From CAZVCJ01 sp964625745 (lineage in GTDB: Bacteria > Chloroflexota > Anaerolineae > VGOG01), in the NCBI GenBank assembly GCA_964625745.1, contig CAZVCJ010000129.1, positions 1 to 11,589 of the forward strand: a DNA stretch of 11,589 bases. The letters are read 5' to 3'. Shown here piece after piece: positions 1 to 6,431 of this stretch. The stretch's first letter is position 1. Each line of letters opens with the position of its first letter. Below the pieces are notes generated by a model. That model did no database searches, was not told the DNA's origin, and saw only the letters and a program-made list of their open reading frames with translations. A program made the translations under genes and the position numbers.

Positions 1-1
1 C

Positions 2-3000
2 TACTATGTCTCCACCGCTGGGGATGACGGCAACCCAGGCACCATCGATCTGCCCTGGCGCACCATCCAGCACGCGGTGGACAGCGTTGGCCCAGGCGAC
101 ACCATCTGGGTACGCGGCGGCACCTACAACGAATGGATAGGCATCGCAACCAGCGGCCTGTCGGGGCAGCCCATCACCCTGCGCGGCTATCCGGGCGAGA
201 CAGCGATCCTGGACGGCAGCGGCCTGGAGTGGCGCTACGGCATTGACATCGGCGGAACCGACTACTGGACCTTTCAGGATCTAGTGGTGCGGGACTACAT
301 CAGAGAAGGATTGCGAGGCTTCGGCTTCGTCTCCTGGGGCAGCAGCGAGGGCATCGTTCTGCAAAACCTGGAGTTCTCCCTGGTCGGTACCCCCATCAAG
401 TTCCACGAAGGTGGGGATGATGTCCTGATTGAGGACATTTACGGCCACGACTACGACTACGCGGGCTTCGACTGCGGGCCGGAGGGTCCCTGCCAGGACT
501 TCACCCTGCGTCGGGTGACCATGATAGGCCCCGGCTCGGGCAATGACACGGCGGTAGACGGTTTCGCCGTGGAGGAGGGGAGTGACATCCTGGTGGAGGA
601 TTGTACCGCCGACGGCCACGCCGGCGATGGCTTCGACTTCAAGTCAGACCGCACTACCCTGCGGCGGGTCACCTCCCGCAACAACGGTCGCAACAACATC
701 AAGCTCTGGGGCGCGGACAGCAGCCTGCTCGACAGCGAGTCCTACGACAGCGGGCTGGACAATCTGGTGTTGGCCGAGGGCGGCAGTTACACCGTCAGCG
801 GCAACACCATCGCCAATCGCACCAGCTACGGCTATCTGGCCATGCTGGGAGGCTACGAGACCTCCATCCCAACGACCATCAGTCTTCACAACAACATCTT
901 CTACAACGACAATCCGGCCATGGGCGGTACCACCGTCTATTACCCTCAGGGCGCGATCTTGACCGCCGATTACAACACGTACTACAACCCCTACCGCGAG
1001 GACGACATGATCTGCGCCGGATTCCTGGGCCGCTGTTTCAGTTGCGAAGAGATCAACGATGGCGCCTGGTATGCCGCCTCCGGCTGCGGGGAACACAGCG
1101 AATGTGCCAATCCCTTCTCTTCATCAACGCCCACTCCAACACCCACCACCATCACACCAACGCCCACAAGAACACGCACCCCGACGATGACCATGACCCC
1201 CAGTCGGACCCCGACGGCCACCTGCACCCCATCGCCGACGCCAACGCCGTCGGATACTCCAACGCCCACCGCAACAGGCGCCAGCACGCCCACGGCGACC
1301 AACACTGCCACACCCACCAACACGCCGACCACAACGGCCACCTGCACCCCATCGCCGACGCCTACCGCAACAGGCACCAACACCGCCACACCCACCAACA
1401 CGCCAACGGCTACCGCTACAACGCCCACAGAATCGCCCACGCCAACGATGACCCTGACCCCCACCCGGACACCAACGGCCACGCCGACGGGAGAACCGAC
1501 CCCCATCGTCTGGATTGACCCTCCGGAGCAGACGGCGAACATCGGTGCAGGAAACTTCACCGTTGACCTGGTCACAGCCAACGTGGCGGACGTGGGAAGC
1601 TTCCAGTTCACCCTGGCCTTCTCGCCAGGCATCGCGCACGCGGAAGGAACAGAGCTGGGCGACTTCCTGGGAAGCACGGGACGCAACGTCGCCCCACTCG
1701 GCCCCGACATCAACAACGAAGCAGGGACAATCGTCTTCGGCGCTTTCAGCTTTGGGGAGCAGACAGGAGCAAGCGGGTCGGGCGTGCTGGCCACAGTCTC
1801 CTTCTCGCCCCAGGCCGAGGGGGAAAGCGATCTCCATCTACAAACCGTGCAAGTGATGGACCTTGTCCCAGAGACGATCCCCGTTGAGCTGCAGGATGGG
1901 TGCGTCACAGTGACGCTGTGCATCCCCGGCGACCTCAACTGCGACTGCGTCGTGGACATCGTGGACATCATGCTGGTGGCCAGCCGCTGGCACAGTTCGG
2001 CGGGCGATGACGACTACGACCCGGCCTACGACCTGAACGACGACGGCGAAATAGACATCGTGGACATCATGCTGGTGGCAATACACTGGGGCGAGATCTG
2101 TGAAACTGCGGTTGACAAGTGGTCGCTGTGGATGGGAGGCACCCAACTGCGCGGCGTCAACATCTGGCAGCGGCGCGTGTATCCTGAGCTGGACGGCCCC
2201 ACCTTCCTGGGACCCGGCCCCGTCGGCCCACCTTATGTCCAGAGCGACTTCGACAACCTGGCCGCGCTGGGCGCCAATTACGTCAACATCTCCCATCCCG
2301 GTCTGTTCACCGAAATTCCGTCCTACGTCCTGGACCAGGACATCCAGGACAACCTGGACAGCCTGCTCACCATGATCGAGCAAGCCGGCCTGTTCGCCGT
2401 AATCAGCGCCCGCACCGGGCCAGGTCGCAGTGATTTTACCTTCTACTGGGATGGGGCTGGCGACTGGTTCGACGAGAGCTATCTCAACGATTCTATGTGG
2501 CAGGATCAGGCGGCGCAGGACGCCTGGGTGGCCATGTGGGCCTACACCGCCCAACGCTACAAGGACAACTCCATCGTCGTCGGCTACGATCTCATGGTGG
2601 AGCCCAATTCCAACGAGGTCGGCAGCCACGCCCTGTACGATGCGCTGGACATCTGGGACCCGGAGGAGTTCTACGATACCTACGGGGGCACGTTGTATGA
2701 CTGGAATCAGCTCTACCCCCGCATCACCACCGCCATCCGCCAGGTGGACACCGACACGCCCATCCTCATCGGCGGCAATGGGTACAGCTCGCTGGACTGG
2801 CTGCCGTACGTGGAACCCACCGGCGATTCACGCACCGTGTACACCGCGCATCAATACGAACCCCACAAATACACCCATCAGGATGCAAGCGTGCAGGACT
2901 GCACCTATCCAGGCACGTGCGACGTTGATTGGGATGGTGAGCCTGAACCATTTGATTGGGCGTGGTTGGAGAGCCGGCTCTCGATCATTGATACCTATAC

Positions 3001-3280
3001 AAGCACGCACAGAGTCCCGGTCGCCGTCAACGAGTTCGGAGCAGTGCGCTGGACGTCCAACGTGGACGCATTTATGGACGATGAGATGGCCCTGTTCGAG
3101 CAGCGGGGCATGAACCACGCCCTGTGGGTGTGGGACCCGGCGTGGGAACCGTGGACGGAGGAGGAGGATGCCTTCAACTTCCGTCACGGCCCCGACCCCA
3201 ACAACCACACCGACGTGGCCTCGAGCGACCTGATGGACGCCATCGTTGAGCACTGGGGGCAGAACACGATACGGCCGTAG
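2..3280 (+). CDS. Multidomain secreted protein: beta-helix, Thr/Pro linker, cohesin-like, dockerin, GH5-like glycosidase (5' partial)
   Basis: The frame is open from base 2, and the first codons (YYVSTAGDDGNPGT) are the usual start of a DUF1565-type right-handed beta-helix, so the true start and signal peptide lie upstream. Counting from base 2: beta-helix at residues 1-370; Thr/Pro linker about 374-501; cohesin-like beta-sandwich about 502-638; dockerin about 643-699 with two 12-residue calcium loops (DLNCDCVVDIVD and DLNDDGEIDIVD); GH5-like TIM barrel about 703-1092. Candidate GH-A clan catalytic glutamates are E867 in MVEPN (acid/base) and E1011 in VNEFG (nucleophile). The likely role is extracellular polysaccharide binding and cleavage, with cohesin and dockerin giving protein-protein contacts. 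The substrate cannot be told. It is odd that the dockerin is internal and that the residue before the acid/base Glu is Val rather than Asn. Module boundaries are approximate. The beta-helix could be a polysaccharide lyase or only a binding scaffold. Confidence 0.9.
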   Translation, partial: YYVSTAGDDGNPGTIDLPWRTIQHAVDSVGPGDTIWVRGGTYNEWIGIATSGLSGQPITLRGYPGETAILDGSGLEWRYGIDIGGTDYWTFQDLVVRDYIREGLRGFGFVSWGSSEGIVLQNLEFSLVGTPIKFHEGGDDVLIEDIYGHDYDYAGFDCGPEGPCQDFTLRRVTMIGPGSGNDTAVDGFAVEEGSDILVEDCTADGHAGDGFDFKSDRTTLRRVTSRNNGRNNIKLWGADSSLLDSESYDSGLDNLVLAEGGSYTVSGNTIANRTSYGYLAMLGGYETSIPTTISLHNNIFYNDNPAMGGTTVYYPQGAILTADYNTYYNPYREDDMICAGFLGRCFSCEEINDGAWYAASGCGEHSECANPFSSSTPTPTPTTITPTPTRTRTPTMTMTPSRTPTATCTPSPTPTPSDTPTPTATGASTPTATNTATPTNTPTTTATCTPSPTPTATGTNTATPTNTPTATATTPTESPTPTMTLTPTRTPTATPTGEPTPIVWIDPPEQTANIGAGNFTVDLVTANVADVGSFQFTLAFSPGIAHAEGTELGDFLGSTGRNVAPLGPDINNEAGTIVFGAFSFGEQTGASGSGVLATVSFSPQAEGESDLHLQTVQVMDLVPETIPVELQDGCVTVTLCIPGDLNCDCVVDIVDIMLVASRWHSSAGDDDYDPAYDLNDDGEIDIVDIMLVAIHWGEICETAVDKWSLWMGGTQLRGVNIWQRRVYPELDGPTFLGPGPVGPPYVQSDFDNLAALGANYVNISHPGLFTEIPSYVLDQDIQDNLDSLLTMIEQAGLFAVISARTGPGRSDFTFYWDGAGDWFDESYLNDSMWQDQAAQDAWVAMWAYTAQRYKDNSIVVGYDLMVEPNSNEVGSHALYDALDIWDPEEFYDTYGGTLYDWNQLYPRITTAIRQVDTDTPILIGGNGYSSLDWLPYVEPTGDSRTVYTAHQYEPHKYTHQDASVQDCTYPGTCDVDWDGEPEPFDWAWLESRLSIIDTYTSTHRVPVAVNEFGAVRWTSNVDAFMDDEMALFEQRGMNHALWVWDPAWEPWTEEEDAFNFRHGPDPNNHTDVASSDLMDAIVEHWGQNTIRP
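1123..1505 (+). repeat. Low-complexity Thr/Pro linker with internal 120-bp-spaced repeat
   Basis: This stretch encodes a Thr/Pro/Ser/Ala-rich linker built from ACGCCCACC-like units. A 29-bp block starting ACGGCCACCTGCACC is identical at 1214-1242 and 1334-1362, exactly 120 bp apart. A 20-bp block ending CCAACACGCC recurs at 1307-1326 and 1385-1404, so part of the linker grew by duplication and later indels. Such linkers separate modules in secreted glycosidases and are often O-glycosylated. All frames are open here because the unit is stop-poor, which produces long spurious reading frames on both strands. Confidence 0.8.
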
Positions 3281-3359
3281 AACAACGGATGGGCAGGATT
3301 TACGGACCAAACATCCTGGACTGAGTAGAAATCCGTAAATCCTGAATATCCGTGTTCTA
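3278..3359. repeat. Long imperfect inverted repeat overlapping a stop codon
   Basis: A 13-bp perfect inverted repeat (CAGGATTTACGGA at 3294-3306, TCCGTAAATCCTG at 3332-3344) lies inside a wider imperfect one. The outer segments TAGAACAACGGAT (3278-3290) and ATCCGTGTTCTA (3348-3359) also pair, with a 3-nt mismatch block and one bulge. The left arm begins with the TAG stop of the glycosidase gene, and the right arm holds the stop of the minus-strand toxin remnant (3357-3359). It could act as a bidirectional transcript-end hairpin, but no T-tract follows it on the + strand. It looks like a dispersed intergenic palindromic element. That it is repeated elsewhere in the genome is inference. Confidence 0.7.
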
Positions 3360-3558
3360 ATGCCGCAGCACCTGGCGCTCGATTTCTTCGATGAGAAAGG
3401 ACAGGTTGGGGCGAGTGAAACTCAGGCCGGGAGCTGGAACGCGATGAGGCTTGATGTTCGGCGGTATGTGCTTATGGTGAGAGTGTGCTCATATAAATAG
3501 AATGGTAGCGCGCTGGCAATGTGTAAACCAGTTGTTCGTACTGGGCGCGGATCAACAT
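3357..3558 (-). pseudogene. Remnant of TumE/DUF6516-like toxin gene with internal deletion
   Basis: Minus-strand remnant in two pieces. From ATG at 3558 the frame reads MLIRAQYEQLVYTLPARYHS and stops at TAA (3474-3472) after 28 residues. A second frame, open from 3488 to the stop at 3359-3357, reads SHHKHIPPN, then PAPGLSF, then NLSFLIEEIE. The HHKH motif followed by a short tail ending in an acidic LxEIE helix resembles, from memory, the C-terminus of TumE-like (DUF6516) toxins of roughly 110-130 residues. The pieces join out of frame around 3471-3486, as expected from a deletion that removed the middle of the gene. A Shine-Dalgarno-like GAGG lies upstream of the ATG on the minus strand, overlapping the previous stop. 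The pattern of two coding-like pieces in order is fairly clear. The family name is tentative. Confidence 0.5.
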
Positions 3559-3568
3559 GGCGCATCCC

Positions 3569-3688
3569 TCAAGCAACAACGAGCGTGCGGCGCAACTGGT
3601 CCGGCAGTGGCTGCTGGCGCAGCAATTCGCGGTAAGCTTGCTCCCGCTTCAGCCACACAAGGAGATAGAACCCTGAAAACGATTCTTG
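3569..3688 (-). pseudogene. C-terminal fragment of a small gene upstream of the toxin remnant (possible antitoxin)
   Basis: This minus-strand frame is open from 3688 to TGA at 3571-3569 and reads VWLKREQAYRELLRQQ, then PLPDQLRRTLVVA: a charged, helical, protein-like tail with no ATG start. It ends 10 nt before the ATG of the toxin-like remnant, and the TGA is part of that gene's GAGG ribosome site, the tight spacing of a two-gene toxin-antitoxin operon. The 5' part is missing and appears replaced by the signal-peptide region of the + strand beta-helix gene. I do not recognise the family. The antitoxin role is inferred only from position. The + strand frame over the same bases (3557-3676) is taken to be its shadow. 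Confidence 0.35.
3659..3664 (+). promoter_or_regulatory. Shine-Dalgarno AAGGAG deciding a CTG start
   Basis: AAGGAG is followed by an 8-nt spacer (ATAGAACC) and then CTG AAA ACG at 3673. The CTG opens a textbook signal peptide. No ATG, GTG or TTG sits at a suitable distance. The ATG at 3502 would add 57 residues without secreted-protein character that lie over the minus-strand remnants. Confidence 0.55.
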
Positions 3689-4564
3689 CTAGTTTGTTCG
3701 CTGCTCTGGTGCTGGCATCGCTGTTCACGATCACTATTCAGGCTGCAAATGGAACTCTGTCGCCAAGCGCGGGCGACCACTGCGGGCCCTTGCCCCCACC
3801 CACCGGCCCCATCGTCACCGTCTCCTCGGAGTCAGAGTTGCGCAGCCAGGCCACCAATGCAGCGGCTGGCACGACCATCGTGGTCTCGGCCGGTACGTAC
3901 AACTTGCAGAACATCGTCCACGTGGTGAACAGCGGCCTCACCATCCGTGGCGCTACCGGGAATCGCGACGACGTGATCCTGGATGCAGGCGGGATGGGCA
4001 GCGGTCTCACCCACGGTATCCTGATTGACGTGGACGCCGACGACGTGACCATCGCCGACCTCACCATCCGCAACGCCGGCGAGCACGGGGTATCCATCCA
4101 GGGCAGCGATCGGCCCACGCTGTACAACCTGCACATCATGGACACCAACAATCAGTTGGTCAAGGTCAATCCCTGGGAGAACGGGAGTGAGGATGGACTG
4201 CTGGCCTGCTCGCGCCTGGAATACACCACCACTGCGCCCGACGATTACACCAACGGCATCAGCGCACACCGGGCGCACCGCTGGGTGGTGCGGGACAACG
4301 AGTGGTACCGCATCCGGGGCCCCGGTAGCGGCTACACCGGCCCCTACGCCGACCCCCACCAATCCACCCTGCAACCTCTACGGGGACCTGGACGGTGACG
4401 GTGATGTGGACATCGTGGACATCATGTTGGTGGCCAGCCTGTGGCACACCGCCGAAGGTGACGAAGACTACAACCCGGCCTACGACCTGGACGACAACGG
4501 CCAAATAGACATCGTGGACATCATGCTGGTAGCGGTGCACTGGGGAGAGAGGTGTGAGGATTGA
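3673..4564 (+). pseudogene. Secreted beta-helix protein with Thr/Pro linker and dockerin, frameshifted
   Basis: From CTG 3673 the frame gives a signal peptide (KTILASLFAALVLASL, likely cleavage after TIQA) and a pectate-lyase-like right-handed beta-helix with runs such as VTIADLTIRNAGEHGVSIQG. It continues through RWVVRDNEWYRIRGPGS, then loses sense and stops at 4396-4398. In the next frame (+1) the sequence from about 4345 reads PAPTPTPTNPP, then a complete dockerin with loops DLDGDGDVDIVD and DLDDNGQIDIVD, ending at TGA 4562-4564. The helix normally runs well past the RIRGPG-like coil, so a segment probably was deleted and the linker joined out of frame near 4325-4345, close to the palindrome CCGGGGCCCCGG (4314-4325). 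Alternatives are an assembly collapse, a single-base error or, less likely, +1 frameshifting. The unshifted frame alone would give a 241-residue truncated protein. Confidence 0.7.
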
Positions 4565-4589
4565 CAGGTTGCCCGCAATGTGCTAAAAT
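4561..4589 (+). promoter_or_regulatory. Near-consensus sigma-70-type promoter for the FAD oxidoreductase gene
   Basis: A perfect -35 box TTGACA (4561-4566), a 17-nt spacer and the -10 box TAAAAT (4584-4589) preceded by TG (extended -10) are present. Transcription would start near 4596, giving a leader of about 135 nt. The -35 box contains the TGA stop of the preceding dockerin frame (4562-4564). The leader holds a 9-bp stem, AACGCCAGC (4653-4661) with GCTGGCGTT (4689-4697), which I cannot match to a known riboswitch. Confidence 0.7.
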
Positions 4590-4717
4590 GGCAGCGGTTG
4601 GCAGGGTGGCCTCCACGCAGGCCTGACATAGCAAACGACATTTCCGAATCACAACGCCAGCCAAAGCCGTGCTCTTGTGCGCCCTGAAGCTGGCGTTCGT
4701 TTCTCCATTCCGAGCAA

Positions 4718-4723
4718 GGGAGG
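4718..4723 (+). promoter_or_regulatory. Shine-Dalgarno GGGAGG deciding a TTG start
   Basis: AAGGGAGGT (4716-4724) contains GGGAGG, followed by an 8-nt spacer to TTG at 4732. The frame is open farther up to a GTG at 4669, but that has no ribosome site and would put 21 residues ahead of the twin-arginine signal. The GTG at 4723 overlaps the site itself. Confidence 0.6.
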
Positions 4724-4731
4724 TGTCATCC

Positions 4732-6408
4732 TTGGAAAGATTCCAGCCTAGACTAAACCGTCGGTGCTTCTTGCAATTGACCCTGGCATCTATGGGATGT
4801 GCTTTGCTAGGCCCTGGCTGCCCTAAAGAAGCAGAAACAGCGTCCAATGGTAGCAACTACGACGTGGTCATCATTGGGGGCGGCATCAGCGGCTTAACCT
4901 TAGCCTATCTGTTGAGAAACGAAAACATCCTACTGTTGGAAAAAGAACATGTCGCGGGTGGCCGTATCATTTCTGGCCAGTGGGAAGGATTCCATTACCC
5001 CAAAGGCTGTGAGTATACGGGCGAACCAGAGGGAGATGTAGCAACCCTGCTCAATCAACTGGGACTGAATGCCATTCAGGTTCCGCCTCCGACCGACGCG
5101 GTGGCCTACGAGGGCACCATCTATTATGGCGAGACCATCTTGCGCTACCTGGACCGTGAAGGCAGGGAGGATTATTGGGATTTACAGGATGAGTTGACCT
5201 GGCTCAACGACCACGGTGTTGAGGAAGTCGTTTTCGAGTACCCAGAGGACCTGGCGGACTATGCCTACCTCGATAGCCAGAGCGTTGGCGAATGGCTGCA
5301 AGCGAATGATTACGACTCTTTGGTGCAGCTCTTCGTCAATGTCGAGAACCGGGCTCTTTTTGGAGCCAACAATCAAGACCTGTCCTTCCTCTTCAACATC
5401 CCCGAGATGGCCTATGACTTGCCCGACAGATCAGACGCCTACCACAGCGAAGTTTACACCTTCTCCAATGGCATGATCGAAGTTGTGGACACGTTGGTTG
5501 GTCTGTTATCTGGCAAGATGGAGACAGGGGCAGAGGTGAGTCAGGTCAGGGTAAATGGGGATGAGTCGGTTTCCGTTACATATCATCAGGATGGAGAAAC
5601 CAACGTTGTGCGGGCAAGTAAGGTGGTACTCACCACACCGGCGCCAATCACGGCTTCGATTGTATCCAACGGGTTTTCACAAGCTGTGCGGCAAGCTCTG
5701 GAGAGCATTTCTTATAGTACTTATGTGACCCTGAATCTCTTCACTTCGGAGCGATTGTGGAAAGATGCCTGGACCATGGCCTGCTTAGACACTTTCTTTT
5801 TGACGATCTATGATGCTATCCGGACACAGGTGCCCACTGATTACGACGAAAAGGGCATCCTGGGCATCTTCATTGCTCCAGAGAGCGCCGGAGATAGTTC
5901 CCTACTGGCTATGTCCGACGCAGAGATTTTAGAAAATACCCTCGCTGCCCTGGAGAGATACTTCCCAAGCATACGGAGCAAAGTGTTGGGGCACGACATT
6001 CAGCGCTTCATCTACGCCTTTCCCGTGTTCGCTGAAAACTATCACCAGATTCTGAGGGTTTTGCAGACAGACCCAACGATTCAAGGTCCTCTGTTCTTGG
6101 CAGGGGACTACATGGTTTATGCCACTTTTGACGGGGCGATTATCAGTGCTTTTCGTGCCTATGATCAGGTCACTGACTATGTTCCCTTCTGCCCCGACTT
6201 TGTGGACCCACCAGGTGTGGGTATGGAGGACATCATGCTCGTCGCCAGCCGGTGGCATTGCCGAAGCGGGGATGATTGCTATGACGAGCGCTTTGACCCT
6301 GATCACGACGACGACATTGACATCGTGGACATCATGAAAGTGGCAGTGCGTTGGGGGGAGACTTGTGAGTGCGGAGTAGGGGCAACGCACCTATCTGTCC
6401 AAACGTAA
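4732..6408 (+). CDS. Tat-exported FAD-dependent oxidoreductase (amine oxidase/protoporphyrinogen oxidase-like) with C-terminal dockerin-like domain
   Basis: From TTG 4732 the protein has 558 residues. The N-terminus has a twin-arginine signal (NRRCFLQL, R10-R11) and a hydrophobic stretch ending LLGPGC; a lipid-anchored Cys30 is possible but the lipobox is poor. The flavin dinucleotide-binding motif is VVIIGGGISGLTLAYLL (G49-G54), with an acidic end of strand 2 at LLEKEHVAGGR. The second FAD site, LFLAGDYMVYATFDGAIISA, lies near residue 460. This is the layout of the flavin amine oxidase superfamily (PF01593), usually about 450-500 residues. The extra tail (about 496-547) is dockerin-like: the second loop DPDHDDDIDIVD is intact, the first (VDPPGVGMEDIM) has lost its calcium ligands. 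Tat export fits a cofactor-loaded enzyme folded before export. The substrate is unknown. The gene seems less GC-rich by eye than its neighbours. The ABC ATPase gene follows after 23 nt and may share its transcript. Confidence 0.85.
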   Translation: MERFQPRLNRRCFLQLTLASMGCALLGPGCPKEAETASNGSNYDVVIIGGGISGLTLAYLLRNENILLLEKEHVAGGRIISGQWEGFHYPKGCEYTGEPEGDVATLLNQLGLNAIQVPPPTDAVAYEGTIYYGETILRYLDREGREDYWDLQDELTWLNDHGVEEVVFEYPEDLADYAYLDSQSVGEWLQANDYDSLVQLFVNVENRALFGANNQDLSFLFNIPEMAYDLPDRSDAYHSEVYTFSNGMIEVVDTLVGLLSGKMETGAEVSQVRVNGDESVSVTYHQDGETNVVRASKVVLTTPAPITASIVSNGFSQAVRQALESISYSTYVTLNLFTSERLWKDAWTMACLDTFFLTIYDAIRTQVPTDYDEKGILGIFIAPESAGDSSLLAMSDAEILENTLAALERYFPSIRSKVLGHDIQRFIYAFPVFAENYHQILRVLQTDPTIQGPLFLAGDYMVYATFDGAIISAFRAYDQVTDYVPFCPDFVDPPGVGMEDIMLVASRWHCRSGDDCYDERFDPDHDDDIDIVDIMKVAVRWGETCECGVGATHLSVQT

Positions 6409-6431
6409 CGTAATGAAAGGAGCACCTGACT

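Noticed and set aside
601..1518. Long + strand frame rich in His, Asn and Arg over the linker
   Set aside because: It is the shifted reading of the ACGCCCACC-type linker. It has no start context, and the other frame encodes a coherent beta-helix and linker.
991..1971. Long minus-strand frame with Val-Gly repeats
   Set aside because: It is the antisense of the stop-poor Thr/Pro linker, with no ribosome site and no family-like content.
3469..3498. Possible promoter with -10 TATAAA at 3492-3497
   Set aside because: The -35 partner (TGCTTA) is poor, and the AT-rich spot is explained by the toxin-like coding text on the minus strand.
3502..3672. N-terminal extension of the second beta-helix gene from ATG 3502
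   Set aside because: The extension lies over the minus-strand remnants, and the good ribosome site and signal peptide point to CTG 3673.
3557..3676. 39-residue + strand frame MAHPSSNNERAAQL...
   Set aside because: It is the antisense shadow of the minus-strand tail VWLKREQAYRELL, which sits in a convincing operon arrangement with the toxin remnant.
4608..4623. Small hairpin GGCCT/AGGCC in the leader of the FAD gene
   Set aside because: Five pairs with a 6-nt loop is within chance for this GC content, and no conserved element could be matched.
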